Below are positions 8,558 to 17,632 of a DNA stretch of 64,000 nt, in pieces. How positions within the stretch are numbered: position 1 is the first letter of the stretch; every line of letters begins with the position of its first letter. Under the pieces are notes generated by a model. That model worked only from the letters and a program-made list of their open reading frames with translations, was not told the origin of the DNA and made no database searches. The stretch is from NCBI GenBank assembly GCA_949294335.1, contig CASFGO010000006.1:1-64000 (forward strand), in the 5' to 3' direction. The position numbers were made by a program, and so were the translations under genes. This stretch comes from an uncultured bacterium. Lineage in GTDB: Bacteria; Cyanobacteriota; Vampirovibrionia; Gastranaerophilales; Gastranaerophilaceae.

Positions 8558-9868
8558 TTACTTAAATATGACAACTCCTATTAATGCAAAAATTATTAAA
8601 GCAAGATTGTAATGAATAAATGTAGGAACGCAAGTATCCCAAATGTGATTGTGTTGTCCGTCAATGTTCAAACCTGATGTTGGACCAAGAGTTGTATCAG
8701 AAGCAGGAGAACCTGCATCACCTAAAGCTGCAGCAGCTGCTAGTAATACAACTGTTTGAGGGATATTAAAACCAATGCTTAAACATATAGGAACAAATAC
8801 TACTGCAAGAATAGGTATTGTTCCGAAAGATGTCCCTATTCCGATTGTTATTAATAATCCTAATGCTAACATTATAATTGCTGTAATTATGTGACTAGGT
8901 GGTAAAACCGATGTGACATAAGTTACTAATGATTCTATTCCTCCTGTTGTTTTTAAAACAGTTGCAAAACCAGAAGCAACAAGCATAACAAAGGCAACAT
9001 ATCCCATAAGATATATTCCTTCATCCATTAGTTTATCCATTTTAGAATGTTTTATTGCTCCTAGTGAGAAAATTATTCCTAAACCTGTTAAAGCTCCCAA
9101 TGGAAGAGAATGAGTCCAAATTTGAACAACAAATGTTACTACTGCTGCGATTAAAGTTATCCAATGATTTTTATTAAACTTCATATCTTCAAGATGTTCT
9201 TCAGGTTTATCAATCATTTCATATTTGCGAGGTTTTCTATATGATATAAACACTGCAATAAATAAAGCTACAATCATTCCAATCCCTAGAATCCAAGTTG
9301 ATTTCCAAATCTCATTTTTAGCAACATTCATTCCATTTTGAATCATATTATCAGCTATTAGGTTATGGAAAATAAGACCAAAACCTGCAGGGATAGTTAT
9401 ATATGGTGTCTTTAACCCAAATGCTAAAAGGCACGCAATAGCTCGTCTATCTATTTGTAATAGATTCATCGTAGGGATTAATGCAGGGATTAATATAGGT
9501 ATAAATGCTATGTGTATAGGAATAATATTTTGTGATGCCATAGCAATAAGTCCTAGTATTACAAATAAAATCCAAGCTCGATTATTTACTATATCTATTA
9601 TTTTTTTTGCAATAACATCTGTAAATCCAGTGTGGTTCATTGCTGCAGCAAAAGCTCCTAAAAGGATATAGCTAAGAGCTGTTTCTGAGTTGCCTCCCAT
9701 TCCTGAAATAAATGTATTCATAATATGTTCAATGTTCATGCCAGCAGTTAGACCTGCAAAAATGCTTGATATTAGTATTGCAAGTAGTACATTAATTCTG
9801 CATAAACATAAAATACAAAGTAAAATAATAGATGTAACAACAGGGTTGAATAATATATGTAAAATCAA
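8558..9868 (-). CDS. Na+/H+ antiporter family protein (YuiF/NhaC-like)
   Basis: 436 residues with about eleven or twelve hydrophobic segments. The C-terminal signature GDAGSPASDTTLGPTSG, followed by GQHNHIWDTCVPTFIHYN, is that of the YuiF-like branch of the NhaC/ion-transporter superfamily, which includes proteins proposed to carry amino acids such as histidine. The exact substrate is unknown. The start overlaps the stop of the RWYD gene (9865-10173) by 4 bases, so the two are probably translationally coupled. Confidence 0.8.
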   Translation of the reverse strand: MILHILFNPVVTSIILLCILCLCRINVLLAILISSIFAGLTAGMNIEHIMNTFISGMGGNSETALSYILLGAFAAAMNHTGFTDVIAKKIIDIVNNRAWILFVILGLIAMASQNIIPIHIAFIPILIPALIPTMNLLQIDRRAIACLLAFGLKTPYITIPAGFGLIFHNLIADNMIQNGMNVAKNEIWKSTWILGIGMIVALFIAVFISYRKPRKYEMIDKPEEHLEDMKFNKNHWITLIAAVVTFVVQIWTHSLPLGALTGLGIIFSLGAIKHSKMDKLMDEGIYLMGYVAFVMLVASGFATVLKTTGGIESLVTYVTSVLPPSHIITAIIMLALGLLITIGIGTSFGTIPILAVVFVPICLSIGFNIPQTVVLLAAAAALGDAGSPASDTTLGPTSGLNIDGQHNHIWDTCVPTFIHYNLALIIFALIGVVIFK

Positions 9869-10173
9869 GATTTTTTCTCCTGTAATTTTTCAATAATTTC
9901 TAATGCAGTTTCTTTTTGAAGTTCAAACGGCATAAGTTTTAAATATTCAAAAGCATCAGAGATTTCTTTATCTTCATCATACCAGCGTTTGCATAGGTAA
10001 ATAAAAGCATCTTCTAACTTATTTTCTTCAATATAAATATTAAAACTATGACTCTTATCCTTAATAAATTCGGCGCAGAAAAGTTGAATAGGCTTATCAG
10101 CTTTTTCAAGCATACTAACAGCTAAGCTAATTGTTGGATCTTCATCATACCAGCGTCGTTTAATGTTGTTCAT
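9865..10173 (-). CDS. Small RWYD-repeat protein, family member 1
   Basis: 102 residues with two internal repeats: RRWYDEDPTISLAVSMLEKA at the start and KRWYDEDKEISDAFEYLKLM near residue 62. Each repeat is followed by a hydrophobic helix and a short segment with conserved spacing. The protein has the same layout as the product of 18930-19262. It is soluble, acidic and has no signal peptide. It lies upstream of the antiporter gene with a 4-base overlap and 8 bases downstream of a secreted-protein gene. I do not recognise a published domain; function unknown. Confidence 0.75.
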   Translation of the reverse strand: MNNIKRRWYDEDPTISLAVSMLEKADKPIQLFCAEFIKDKSHSFNIYIEENKLEDAFIYLCKRWYDEDKEISDAFEYLKLMPFELQKETALEIIEKLQEKKS

Positions 10174-10181
10174 TTATACCT

Positions 10182-10604
10182 CTAAAAAATAGGTTTTCTC
10201 TCAATTTGTGTAACAGTACAAGTTCCCTCGCCTCTTGTTACAAATTGAGCTCTGTTTGTGTATGCATTATTAGCATAAATTTCATTTAGTTTAATTTTTT
10301 TTGTTACTTGATTGTATGTAACTTGTGTTTCTACAATGGTATTGAAACTTGCCGCTTTATGGTGAAAAACAATTTCTTCCTCTGTAAAACTTTCTACATC
10401 TAATGGTAAATTATTTGCATCATAAACTTCCGCTAAAACAGTATCTATTATAAAAAATCTTTCTAATGTTGAACGATTCATAACTTCTTCTGTTGCTGTG
10501 TTTACAGCTTCAATATTAAGATTACATTGTAATAAATATTGTTCAGCAAAAGATTGTGATAATGTTGATAAAAATATTAAGCTAAATAATATAAACTTTT
10601 TCAT
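10182..10604 (-). CDS. Secreted protein of unknown function
   Basis: 140 residues with a clear signal peptide (MKKFILFSLIFLSTLSQSFA, cleavage after SFA). The mature part has alternating hydrophobic residues suggesting beta strands, and two cysteines (in LLQCNLN and GTCTVTQ) near its two ends that could form a disulfide. No family is recognised. It is the first gene of a likely minus-strand operon with the RWYD protein and the antiporter. Confidence 0.65.
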   Translation of the reverse strand: MKKFILFSLIFLSTLSQSFAEQYLLQCNLNIEAVNTATEEVMNRSTLERFFIIDTVLAEVYDANNLPLDVESFTEEEIVFHHKAASFNTIVETQVTYNQVTKKIKLNEIYANNAYTNRAQFVTRGEGTCTVTQIERKPIF

Positions 10605-10708
10605 AAGTTAAATATTATCACAAATTATAAATATTTGTTAATTTTACACTTGTAAAAAAATAAACATGTTTTACAATATATATAGAAGACATAATAAGGA
10701 TATTAAAT

Positions 10709-10894
10709 ATGGTACAATCTATCTCTTCTTCAAACATTGATCCAACAGCAGGAACAAGCGATGTAAAATCAGCAATAGCTGTAAAAATGTTTCAAGAAGT
10801 TCAAAAATCACAAGAAATAGCAGGTTCAATTATCCAAGATACTGCAGAAATATCTCAAGCAGCTATGGATGCGTGCAAAGCTGAAGGTTGCTAA
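10709..10894 (+). CDS. Small protein, possibly YjfB-like (putative motility family)
   Basis: 61 residues: a Ser-rich N-terminus, then one amphipathic helix (AVKMFQEVQKSQEIAGSI and onward) and a final AEGC. The layout resembles the short YjfB 'putative motility protein' family, but the similarity is weak. AAGGA lies 11 bases before the ATG. It stands alone between divergent and convergent neighbours. Confidence 0.5.
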   Translation: MVQSISSSNIDPTAGTSDVKSAIAVKMFQEVQKSQEIAGSIIQDTAEISQAAMDACKAEGC

Positions 10895-10896
10895 TA

Positions 10897-10918
10897 GGGA
10901 TAATAAATTTTATTACCC
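10897..10918. terminator. Possible shared hairpin between convergent genes
   Basis: GGGATAATAAA and TTTATTACCC form an inverted repeat with one unpaired base. It lies directly after the 61-residue gene and covers the stop of the TPR gene. The T-run is poor, so terminator strength is doubtful. Confidence 0.4.
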
Positions 10919-12190
10919 CATAGTACCTTTAAATAGTTTTTTAATGAAATCAAGTGGACTTGATTGATTATTCAACTTGTCTTGAATACGTTCATAGTTT
11001 TGAATAATATACGGATTTCGTGGGTCAAGAGATTTCAATTTGTCCATGTAATTAATCATTTCATGATAATCGCCGATTCTTTCTCTGAACTCGGCGAGTT
11101 TCTGTAGAGCTCTTTTACTGTTAGGATTTAATTCTAATAATCTTTCATAAAATTCTACTGAATGATTTTTATCTGTAGTATCTAAAATATCTGCGATTGT
11201 TGTAACTAGTTCAATATTTTTGTTATCTAATTGATATGCAATCATATATTCATTCATTGAAACATCTTTATCACCTTTTAGATTATAAAATTTTGCCCAA
11301 TTAACGTGTGAAGAAAATTCATCACCTTGCTTTTCATATATTAATGCTTTCATTTGGTATGTAACAAGTGAATTAGGCTCAAATTTGTTATGTTCTTCTA
11401 CTTCTTCTAATGCTTTATCAAAATTATTTGTTTGGTAATAATATTGAGCAAGTAAAGAATGAAATTTTGCATTTTTTAAATACTTATCTTTAACAGATTG
11501 CATAGTAGAATATGCTTCATCGTTTTTGCCCATGTCCATTAAACATCTAATTTTTAAAAGTTCATCCTTTGTTAATTCAATTGCTTTTTGAGGATCATCT
11601 GCTTTTATGTACAAATTTGCAAGTTCTTCGTTGATATTATTGTATCCTTTTTCTCTTGCTTTTTCTAATGTATCAATAGCACTTTCTATAAAACCTGTTT
11701 TTGAATAAATATTTGCAAGGTTTAAATATATATTTTCATTATCAAAATTTGAATCAATTAATTTTAGATATTCATCGATTGCTTGATTTTCTTTATTTAC
11801 TCCATCATAAAGAGTTGCGAGAATATATCTTGCAGCATTTATATCGTGTTCGTTGTCTGCTTTATCAACAGCTTTTTTATAGTCATTTATTGCATGTTCA
11901 AATTGCTCTTGAATAACATGTAATTCGCCTTTACAAACATAGTATTTATACCTGTTAGTTTCAGAACATATATCCATTAGTTGTTCATAAGCCATTATAT
12001 TGCGACTATCTTGTTTTATTAGTTCTGTATAAAATTTTTCAGCTTCATCTTTTTTATTAAGGATAGATGCAATATGTCCCAAACGTTCTAATAAGTGTAT
12101 ATTTTTAGGATTATTAGCATACATTTTTTTGTATTCTTCATAAGCTAAATCATATTGACCGTTTTCTTCAAATTGTTCTGCAGATACCAT
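10913..12190 (-). CDS. Tetratricopeptide repeat protein
   Basis: 425 residues almost wholly made of TPR-like helix pairs. Repeats with the usual A-x-x-x-Y/L-x-x-A/G spacing are visible, for example GQYDLAYEEYKKMYANNPKN at the start and HSLLAQYYYQTNNFDKALEE later. No signal peptide or membrane segment is visible, so it is probably a cytoplasmic scaffold. It lies 15 bases downstream of pth and is probably co-transcribed with it. Partner unknown. Confidence 0.85.
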   Translation of the reverse strand: MVSAEQFEENGQYDLAYEEYKKMYANNPKNIHLLERLGHIASILNKKDEAEKFYTELIKQDSRNIMAYEQLMDICSETNRYKYYVCKGELHVIQEQFEHAINDYKKAVDKADNEHDINAARYILATLYDGVNKENQAIDEYLKLIDSNFDNENIYLNLANIYSKTGFIESAIDTLEKAREKGYNNINEELANLYIKADDPQKAIELTKDELLKIRCLMDMGKNDEAYSTMQSVKDKYLKNAKFHSLLAQYYYQTNNFDKALEEVEEHNKFEPNSLVTYQMKALIYEKQGDEFSSHVNWAKFYNLKGDKDVSMNEYMIAYQLDNKNIELVTTIADILDTTDKNHSVEFYERLLELNPNSKRALQKLAEFRERIGDYHEMINYMDKLKSLDPRNPYIIQNYERIQDKLNNQSSPLDFIKKLFKGTMG

Positions 12191-12205
12191 ATATAAATCC
12201 TCATT

Positions 12206-12769
12206 CTAATTATAATTATTTTGTGTTTTTTCAATGCCGTTAGCAAAATAATATTTTATTGCTTCAGCTGATTTCTGTATAACGTTCTTTAAATCGTCTG
12301 CTTGTTCTTTTGCAAAATTTTGAAGAACGAAAGCTTCAGACGGAATTGGTGGTTGTGGTCCAATACCAACTTTTAGTCTTGCAAATTTATTAGTTCCTAA
12401 ATGTTGGATAATAGATTTTATTCCATTATGCCCTCCGTCAGAACCTGAGGCTCTAAATCTTATTTTACCCAAATCAAGCGATAAGTCATCATAGACAACT
12501 AGTGTATTTTCTATTGGTATTTTATAGTAATCAATGACTGCTCTTAAAGCTTCTCCTGACAAGTTCATATAGGTTGTAGGTTTTATTAAAATGGTGTCAT
12601 CATTATTAATTCTAACTTTTGTAATTAGTGATTTTAATTTAGAGTTTTCTTTAAAGTTTTCAGAATTATTTATTGCGATATAATCTACAACCATAAATCC
12701 TGCATTGTGTCTCGTAAATAAATATTTATCTCCTACATTGCCTAAACCGACTATAAGATTCATTTTCAT
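12206..12769 (-). CDS. pth: Peptidyl-tRNA hydrolase
   Basis: 187 residues, standard length. Signatures are GLGNVGDKY, TRHNAGF with catalytic His21, KPTTYMNLSGEA, and DDLSLDLGKIR followed by GSDGGHNGIKSI. The enzyme frees tRNA from prematurely released peptidyl-tRNA in the cytoplasm. An alternative start two codons later (MNLIVGLGN) fits the family equally well. The gene leads a two-gene unit with the TPR protein. Confidence 0.97.
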   Translation of the reverse strand: MKMNLIVGLGNVGDKYLFTRHNAGFMVVDYIAINNSENFKENSKLKSLITKVRINNDDTILIKPTTYMNLSGEALRAVIDYYKIPIENTLVVYDDLSLDLGKIRFRASGSDGGHNGIKSIIQHLGTNKFARLKVGIGPQPPIPSEAFVLQNFAKEQADDLKNVIQKSAEAIKYYFANGIEKTQNNYN

Positions 12770-12906
12770 CCTCTAATTTATAAAATAATAATCTCTATAT
12801 ATAAAATTTTAAACCAAATAAAGATTACCGTATTGATTATCCTACTTGTGCTTAACAAAAAGATAAAAATAACAAAAACTAATTGTAGAAAAGAAAGGAT
12901 AAAATT

Positions 12907-13470
12907 ATGAAAGAAAAAGTGAAACAAAATATAAAACAAAAAAGTTCTGAAAAGTTATCTAATTTTTTGGAAAAGAACGATTTGCATAAAAAAGATTTTG
13001 CAGAAATGATAGGTGTTACATTATCTTATGTTTACAATTTAATAGATGATACAATTGCATTTTCAACAAGGGGAACAACATTAGAAAGAATCGCAACTGT
13101 AATGGAAGTTGAGCCTGAAGAATTTGAAGAATATAGAATACCTCAAGAACCTATTCTTATTGATGATTCTGTTGAGTTTTTAAAGGATAGTTTAAAGAAA
13201 AAGAAAATGAGTGTTGTAAATTTCCTAAAAGCTTTTCCTCGCAAGAAAAGAATAGATATTGTTGATATTTTACGAGGCGCCCTACCAATGCCTTTAGATT
13301 ACAAAGAGCTATCAGCAATCGGTAAAGTTGTTGGTTTAGATAGGGATAAAATATATTCTATATGGGAAGGTAGATTAAGACAAGTTTTAGAATCAAATGG
13401 AATGAATATTTATTCTAATTCTGGATTAATAAATGCAATGTTAGATTGTGCTAAAAAATATGTTGAATAA
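12907..13470 (+). CDS. HTH (Cro/CI-type) transcriptional regulator-like protein
   Basis: 187 residues. An Xre-type helix-turn-helix is visible at about residues 15-60 (NDLHKKDFAEMIGVTLSYVY, then TTLERIATVMEVEPEEF). The C-terminal part repeats a similar pattern (LKKKKMSVVNFLKAF, then KELSAIGKVVGLDRDKIYSI), suggesting a second, weaker HTH. AGAAAGGA precedes the ATG. It stands alone with its own terminator. Target unknown. Confidence 0.75.
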   Translation: MKEKVKQNIKQKSSEKLSNFLEKNDLHKKDFAEMIGVTLSYVYNLIDDTIAFSTRGTTLERIATVMEVEPEEFEEYRIPQEPILIDDSVEFLKDSLKKKKMSVVNFLKAFPRKKRIDIVDILRGALPMPLDYKELSAIGKVVGLDRDKIYSIWEGRLRQVLESNGMNIYSNSGLINAMLDCAKKYVE

Positions 13471-13475
13471 AAAAG

Positions 13476-13502
13476 TGGCGGGAGTTAATCCCGCCATTTT
13501 TT
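13476..13502. terminator. Intrinsic terminator, usable in both directions
   Basis: TGGCGGGA, loop GTTAA, TCCCGCCA with six Ts after it and an A-run before it. It separates the HTH gene from the convergent coiled-coil gene. Confidence 0.88.
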
Positions 13503-13506
13503 ATAA

Positions 13507-13812
13507 TTATTTAAGTAAAGTTTCAAAAGCTTTTTTCTTTTCTTCCATTTTTTGTTGGTGAGCTCTTTTAGCCGCTTCTAAATCTTTTTTTCTTTGTTCT
13601 TGAATTCTTTGTTGTTCTTCTTGTTTTTTTCTTTGAGCTTCTTGACGTTCTTTTTGTGCTTTAGCAGCTGCTTCTCTTTGTTGTTGTAGTTGTTTTTCTT
13701 TTTGAGCGAGAGGTGCTGTCCATTTATTTACCATTTGCTCAGTATAAGTTGTAGCTGCATAAGCATTTGCTGCAAAGGTTAATACTAATAATGTTGCTAA
13801 AATTTTTTTCAT
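13507..13812 (-). CDS. Secreted coiled-coil protein
   Basis: 101 residues from the ATG at 13812, chosen because AGGAG lies upstream and a signal peptide starts there (MKKILATLLVLTFAANAYA); the frame is open further upstream without support. The mature part is a single long Gln/Lys/Glu/Ala-rich coiled coil (about residues 35-98) ending in AFETLLK. It may be a periplasmic stalk-like or chaperone-like protein. No family is recognised. Confidence 0.7.
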   Translation of the reverse strand: MKKILATLLVLTFAANAYAATTYTEQMVNKWTAPLAQKEKQLQQQREAAAKAQKERQEAQRKKQEEQQRIQEQRKKDLEAAKRAHQQKMEEKKKAFETLLK

Positions 13813-13837
13813 TCTTTTTCTCCTATAAAAATAAGTA

Positions 13838-13866
13838 TCGAAAGTTTTGTGTTTTTTTAGTATAAT
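13838..13866 (+). promoter_or_regulatory. Promoter giving a probably leaderless transcript
   Basis: TCGAAA (13838-13843), a 17-base spacer, then a perfect TATAAT (13861-13866). The ATG of the next gene begins 8 bases after the last T of the -10 box, where transcription should start. There is no Shine-Dalgarno sequence. recF has the same arrangement. Confidence 0.6.
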
Positions 13867-13873
13867 GATTGTT

Positions 13874-14605
13874 ATGAAAAGAGTCAAGTTATTAGGTTAT
13901 GAAATTGATACATTTAGTTTTGAAAGTGCAGTTGATTATGCACAAAACTTAATGTGTAATGATAAAGTTAATCAGGTTGTAACAATTAATCCTGAAATGT
14001 TTGCGACAGCTGCAATTGATGAAGAGTTTTCCCAATTATTAAAAGATGCAGAAATGGTTATACCAGATGGTATAGGTGTTAAAATTGGTATAAAAATAAT
14101 GGGTGAAAATGTAGATAGGATTGCAGGAGTCGATTTTGCAAGAGAAATGATAAATCGTGCAGCAGAAAAAAACATGCCAATAGCATTAATTGGAGCTAAA
14201 CCTGAAATATTAGAAAAGGCAATTACTAATTTACAATCTGAGGTAGACAATTTAAATATTGTATATTCCCATGATGGATATTTTGATAACGTAGATGAAA
14301 TAATGAATGAATTAAAAAATAAATCACCAAGATTAATTCTAGTTGCATTAGGTGTTCCTAAACAGGAAAAATTTATATATGCAGCAAAGAATATTTTAAA
14401 TCCTGCTTTAATGATTGGTGTTGGTGGTAGTTTTGATGTATGGTCTGGTGTTGTTCAACGAGCTCCGAAAATATATCAACAGATGGGATTAGAATGGTTG
14501 TATAGAACAATAAAGCAACCAGAACGTTTTAAGAGAATATTCCCAGCATTACCATTATTTATGTTAAAAGTTTTGAAATATCGTATTGGAGGTGAAAAAT
14601 GTTAA
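13874..14605 (+). CDS. WecG/TagA/CpsF family glycosyltransferase
   Basis: 243 residues from ATG 13874. Family GT26 signatures are present: TINPEMF near residue 42, MVIPDGIGV, VALGVPKQEKF, and GVGGSFDVWSG followed by RAPK. Members move N-acetylmannosamine-type sugars onto lipid-linked intermediates for surface polymers at the inner membrane. Length and C-terminal GLEWLYR are normal for the family. The stop overlaps the start of the transketolase gene by 7 bases. Promoter and start geometry suggest leaderless translation. An alternative in-frame ATG lies at 13865. Confidence 0.92.
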   Translation: MKRVKLLGYEIDTFSFESAVDYAQNLMCNDKVNQVVTINPEMFATAAIDEEFSQLLKDAEMVIPDGIGVKIGIKIMGENVDRIAGVDFAREMINRAAEKNMPIALIGAKPEILEKAITNLQSEVDNLNIVYSHDGYFDNVDEIMNELKNKSPRLILVALGVPKQEKFIYAAKNILNPALMIGVGGSFDVWSGVVQRAPKIYQQMGLEWLYRTIKQPERFKRIFPALPLFMLKVLKYRIGGEKC

Positions 14606-15420
14606 GTCCAAATGAAGTTCAAGAATTAAAAGATTTAGCAAAAGAATCAAGAATCAATATTTTAAAGATGGTTCATAATTCAAAATCAGGTCATATTGGT
14701 GGAGCATTTTCAGCTGCTGATATTTTAACTGTACTTTACCATAAGTGTATGAATATAACACCGGAAATGGATGAAAATCGTGACAGATTTGTATTATCAA
14801 AAGGCCATGCTTCTGCAATTTTATATTCTGTGTTATCTCAAAAAGGTTTCTTCCCAAAAGAAGAATTGATGACATTTAGATTATTTGGTTCAAAATTACA
14901 AGGGCATCCTTGCAAAAAAATGTTAAAAGGTGTTGAAGTATCAACAGGTTCATTAGGTCAAGGTTTGTCAATTGGTTGTGGTATGGCAATGGGGTTAAAA
15001 TTAAATAATTCTCCAGCAAAAGTTTTTGTTTATATGGGAGATGGAGAACTTCAAGAAGGTTCTTGTTGGGAAGCATTTATGCAAGCGCCTCATAGAAAAT
15101 TAAATAACTTGATTGCAATTATAGATAGAAATAGATATCAAATAGATGGTTGTACAGAAGATGTAATGACTGTATCTCCTGTTGAAGAAAAGTTAAAAGC
15201 ATTTAATTGGGAAACAATTGTTATTGATGGGCATGATATAGAACAAATTTATGATGCAATAGAAAAAGCTAAAAATAATAATTCAGATAAGCCTATAGCT
15301 ATCATTGCAAATGCAGTTAAAGGTAAAGGTGTTTCATTTATGGAAAATACAGCCGCTTGGCATGGTAAGGCTCCTAATGATGAACAATTTGAAAAAGCTA
15401 TGGCTGAATTAGTAAAGTAA
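14599..15420 (+). CDS. Transketolase, N-terminal subunit
   Basis: 273 residues corresponding to the thiamine-pyrophosphate-binding N-terminal half of transketolase. Visible are NSKSGHIGGAFSAADIL, RFVLSKGHAS, GSLGQGLSIGCGMA, the GDGELQEGS diphosphate/Mg2+ motif, and HDIEQIYDAI. In bacteria with split transketolase the two halves form one enzyme of the pentose phosphate pathway. The C-terminal subunit gene is usually next door, but here a terminator follows directly and no such gene occurs in the window. GGAGGTG before the ATG lies inside the glycosyltransferase gene. Confidence 0.93.
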   Translation: MLSPNEVQELKDLAKESRINILKMVHNSKSGHIGGAFSAADILTVLYHKCMNITPEMDENRDRFVLSKGHASAILYSVLSQKGFFPKEELMTFRLFGSKLQGHPCKKMLKGVEVSTGSLGQGLSIGCGMAMGLKLNNSPAKVFVYMGDGELQEGSCWEAFMQAPHRKLNNLIAIIDRNRYQIDGCTEDVMTVSPVEEKLKAFNWETIVIDGHDIEQIYDAIEKAKNNNSDKPIAIIANAVKGKGVSFMENTAAWHGKAPNDEQFEKAMAELVK

Positions 15421-15440
15421 TATTGATATTAATATAACTA

Positions 15441-15469
15441 AAAAGCACCTAATTTTATTAGGTGCTTTT
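15441..15469. terminator. Intrinsic terminator after transketolase N-subunit
   Basis: AAAAGCACCTAAT, loop TTT, ATTAGGTGCTTTT followed by T. The flanks allow use in both directions, so it may also serve the convergent gene ending at 15490. Confidence 0.88.
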
Positions 15470-15489
15470 TAGTATTAAGTAATTATAAT

Positions 15490-16143
15490 TTATGCTTTTT
15501 TTGTTGCAGGTTGTGTGTTTTTAGCAGTTTTAGCATCACTAGAGTTTAATGCTTTACCTATTTTACTTGCAACAGGAGTTACTACAACTGGAGCTACGTA
15601 TCTGTACATTAGAGTGAAAGTTAATAATTTTTGAGCAACTCCAAATCCTTTAAAACGTTTTTCTAAGACTTTGTCAGGGAGGCTTTTATTTGCATTTCTA
15701 AATTTATAACTCATATTTTTTGTGAATTTTTCTAATCCACCATTGATAGTATAAGCACCAATTGTAGATAATGCAGTAACTAAGATTTGGTTAAGAGCAA
15801 GAGTTCTAGCAGGTTTTCTTTCTAAGTTTTTATTTTTAAGAGTAGTTCCTGCATAAGTTGTTGTAGTAACGAAAGAACCAATTGTTGCCATATGGTCTGT
15901 AATATCTTTTTGTTTACCTAACTTATCAGCTAATTGATTTACTTTTTTTGAATTCATTATTGGAGCAATAACTTTTTTTGCCATAATATTTTCAATGAAT
16001 GAATTATATTTTTTTGAAATTTTATCTGCACCAACAGCAGTTCTTGTAGCAAGGCTAATAAATGTTGATGGTTTTTTCCCAGGATTAGCTTTAAAAGCCG
16101 GTTGATTCATATGATTGTTTGTAGTTAATAAACTAATACTCAT
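15490..16143 (-). CDS. Lineage-specific membrane-associated protein
   Basis: 217 residues of unknown family. It is basic, with two or three moderately hydrophobic segments (around residues 85-125 and 170-195) and an NQPAFKANPG motif near residue 13. Its start codon shares one base with the stop of the gene before it (TAATG), so translation is probably coupled. Together with its neighbour it may form a small membrane or envelope unit. Function unknown. Confidence 0.65.
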   Translation of the reverse strand: MSISLLTTNNHMNQPAFKANPGKKPSTFISLATRTAVGADKISKKYNSFIENIMAKKVIAPIMNSKKVNQLADKLGKQKDITDHMATIGSFVTTTTYAGTTLKNKNLERKPARTLALNQILVTALSTIGAYTINGGLEKFTKNMSYKFRNANKSLPDKVLEKRFKGFGVAQKLLTFTLMYRYVAPVVVTPVASKIGKALNSSDAKTAKNTQPATKKA

Positions 16144-17297
16144 TATGCACCTCCTTTCTTAGGTGCTGCGACACTATGTGTTTTAAGTGTTGCAAATGCA
16201 GGCATTTTGATAGGTGATGCCTTGAATGTTGTATTATTTTGTGTTTGTTGTGTACCATCTTTTGCTGGAGCGGATTTCTTTTGTTTTTCCATTCCGAACA
16301 ACTTAAGGAATCTAGGTATTAATTCAATAGTTAACATTGCTCTAGGAGGGGCAAGTAAGATATCTGGTACCCAGTTAATAATTGATTTTATATTATCTTC
16401 TTTATTTTTGCCAATTTCCATATCTTCAGTTATTGGAAGGATTTCAGCTTCTTGTTTACCAGCAAGAACTCTGTCTAAAGCTTTTTTATCTTCAGGTTTT
16501 TGAATTGCACATCCAATTTTTTCACCTTTATCATTTAATGCAAATTGTCCATTTTCAGTTTTAAAGAATTCTCTTGATCTGATAACTCCAGTATCAACAT
16601 CAACATATAATTTAGGGTTCATAGCTTCAAAAGCAGCTTTTTCTGCTTCAAATTCTTGTTGTTTAATTCTAAAATCTTCAATTTGAGACTGAATTTTTAA
16701 TTTTTTACTTTCACTTTTTGTTTTAGCTAACTTTTCTGTAAGTTTTTTAATTTTTCCAGCAGCTTCTGCTTCTCCTTTTAATTTTAATGGTTCTAAGTTT
16801 GTTAAAAGTTTTGTACCATTTTCTCTAAGCATTTCACCTTTAGAGTTAGTCATAACTCTAAGGGTTTCTTTACCGTTTTTCATAACTTTTTCTAAACCAA
16901 CAGTTGGATAGAATTTTTTAATTGTTTCAGGTTTTAAGAATTTTTGCGGTTTTGCTGCAATCATTTTAACAGCAGCAGCAAGAGGAGTCGCAAAAATTAA
17001 TGGCCATACAAATCCCATAACCCCTGAAGAAATAGAATGACAAGAAGCATAACTTGCATCCTTCTTGTCTTTCGTTGTAATCATATTTGTAACCGGTCTT
17101 GCTCCGCAACATATTGCTAAAGAAAATATTGATTGACACATAACCGGATTTTCTGCAGCTGTTTCACAAATTTTACCTACCAGTCCATTTTTCATAAAAC
17201 GAGTTACCATATCAGGCTTTTTCGTTGTCGCAGTTGTCGCTGCATTTAGTATTGTTTTGGGCCTGATAATAGAACTAGTTAATTTCCCGTTAATCAT
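16143..17297 (-). CDS. Lineage-specific protein with central coiled coil
   Basis: 384 residues. Hydrophobic segments occur at about 50-70 and 95-115, a Lys/Glu coiled coil at about 175-230, and a C-terminal tail that contains TFKASPIKMPAF, echoing the FKA motif of the neighbour. AGAAGGAA precedes the ATG. The ATG shares a base with the stop of a 47-residue frame upstream. Family and function are not recognised. Confidence 0.65.
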   Translation of the reverse strand: MINGKLTSSIIRPKTILNAATTATTKKPDMVTRFMKNGLVGKICETAAENPVMCQSIFSLAICCGARPVTNMITTKDKKDASYASCHSISSGVMGFVWPLIFATPLAAAVKMIAAKPQKFLKPETIKKFYPTVGLEKVMKNGKETLRVMTNSKGEMLRENGTKLLTNLEPLKLKGEAEAAGKIKKLTEKLAKTKSESKKLKIQSQIEDFRIKQQEFEAEKAAFEAMNPKLYVDVDTGVIRSREFFKTENGQFALNDKGEKIGCAIQKPEDKKALDRVLAGKQEAEILPITEDMEIGKNKEDNIKSIINWVPDILLAPPRAMLTIELIPRFLKLFGMEKQKKSAPAKDGTQQTQNNTTFKASPIKMPAFATLKTHSVAAPKKGGA

Positions 17298-17440
17298 TAC
17301 TTGTTCCTTCTACATTCTAATATAACTGTTGGGTATTTATGTATTTTAAGTGGTTGATAAAAAACACTATATTCACAATAATAGTTGTTTAAGTTAGTTG
17401 TTTTATTTAGATTTTGCGTTGTATGCGAATAACTCATCAT
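17297..17440 (-). CDS. Possible small gene upstream of the FKA protein pair (47 aa)
   Basis: A 47-residue frame starts at one of two adjacent ATGs (17440 or 17437) behind a weak GGAA. It ends in a TAA that shares one base with the next ATG. Three frames in a row are thus chained by TAATG junctions. The product (rich in Asn, Tyr and Thr; ends in LECRRNK) matches nothing I know. It may be a translated leader rather than a functional protein. Confidence 0.35.
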   Translation of the reverse strand: MMSYSHTTQNLNKTTNLNNYYCEYSVFYQPLKIHKYPTVILECRRNK

Positions 17441-17632
17441 AGTTTCCAATCTAAAATATTAAATACTTTCACTACCTTCTACATTTATATTAAATCAGAT
17501 AAAATAAAATTTTGTTATTTTGTAATAAAATTGTTACAATTGTTTTATTTCTTAATATTTAATAAGCCTCTTTACAAGATTAATTGATGATTGTATGATT
17601 ATATTAAGAATAAAAGATAGATTGGAGAAGTT

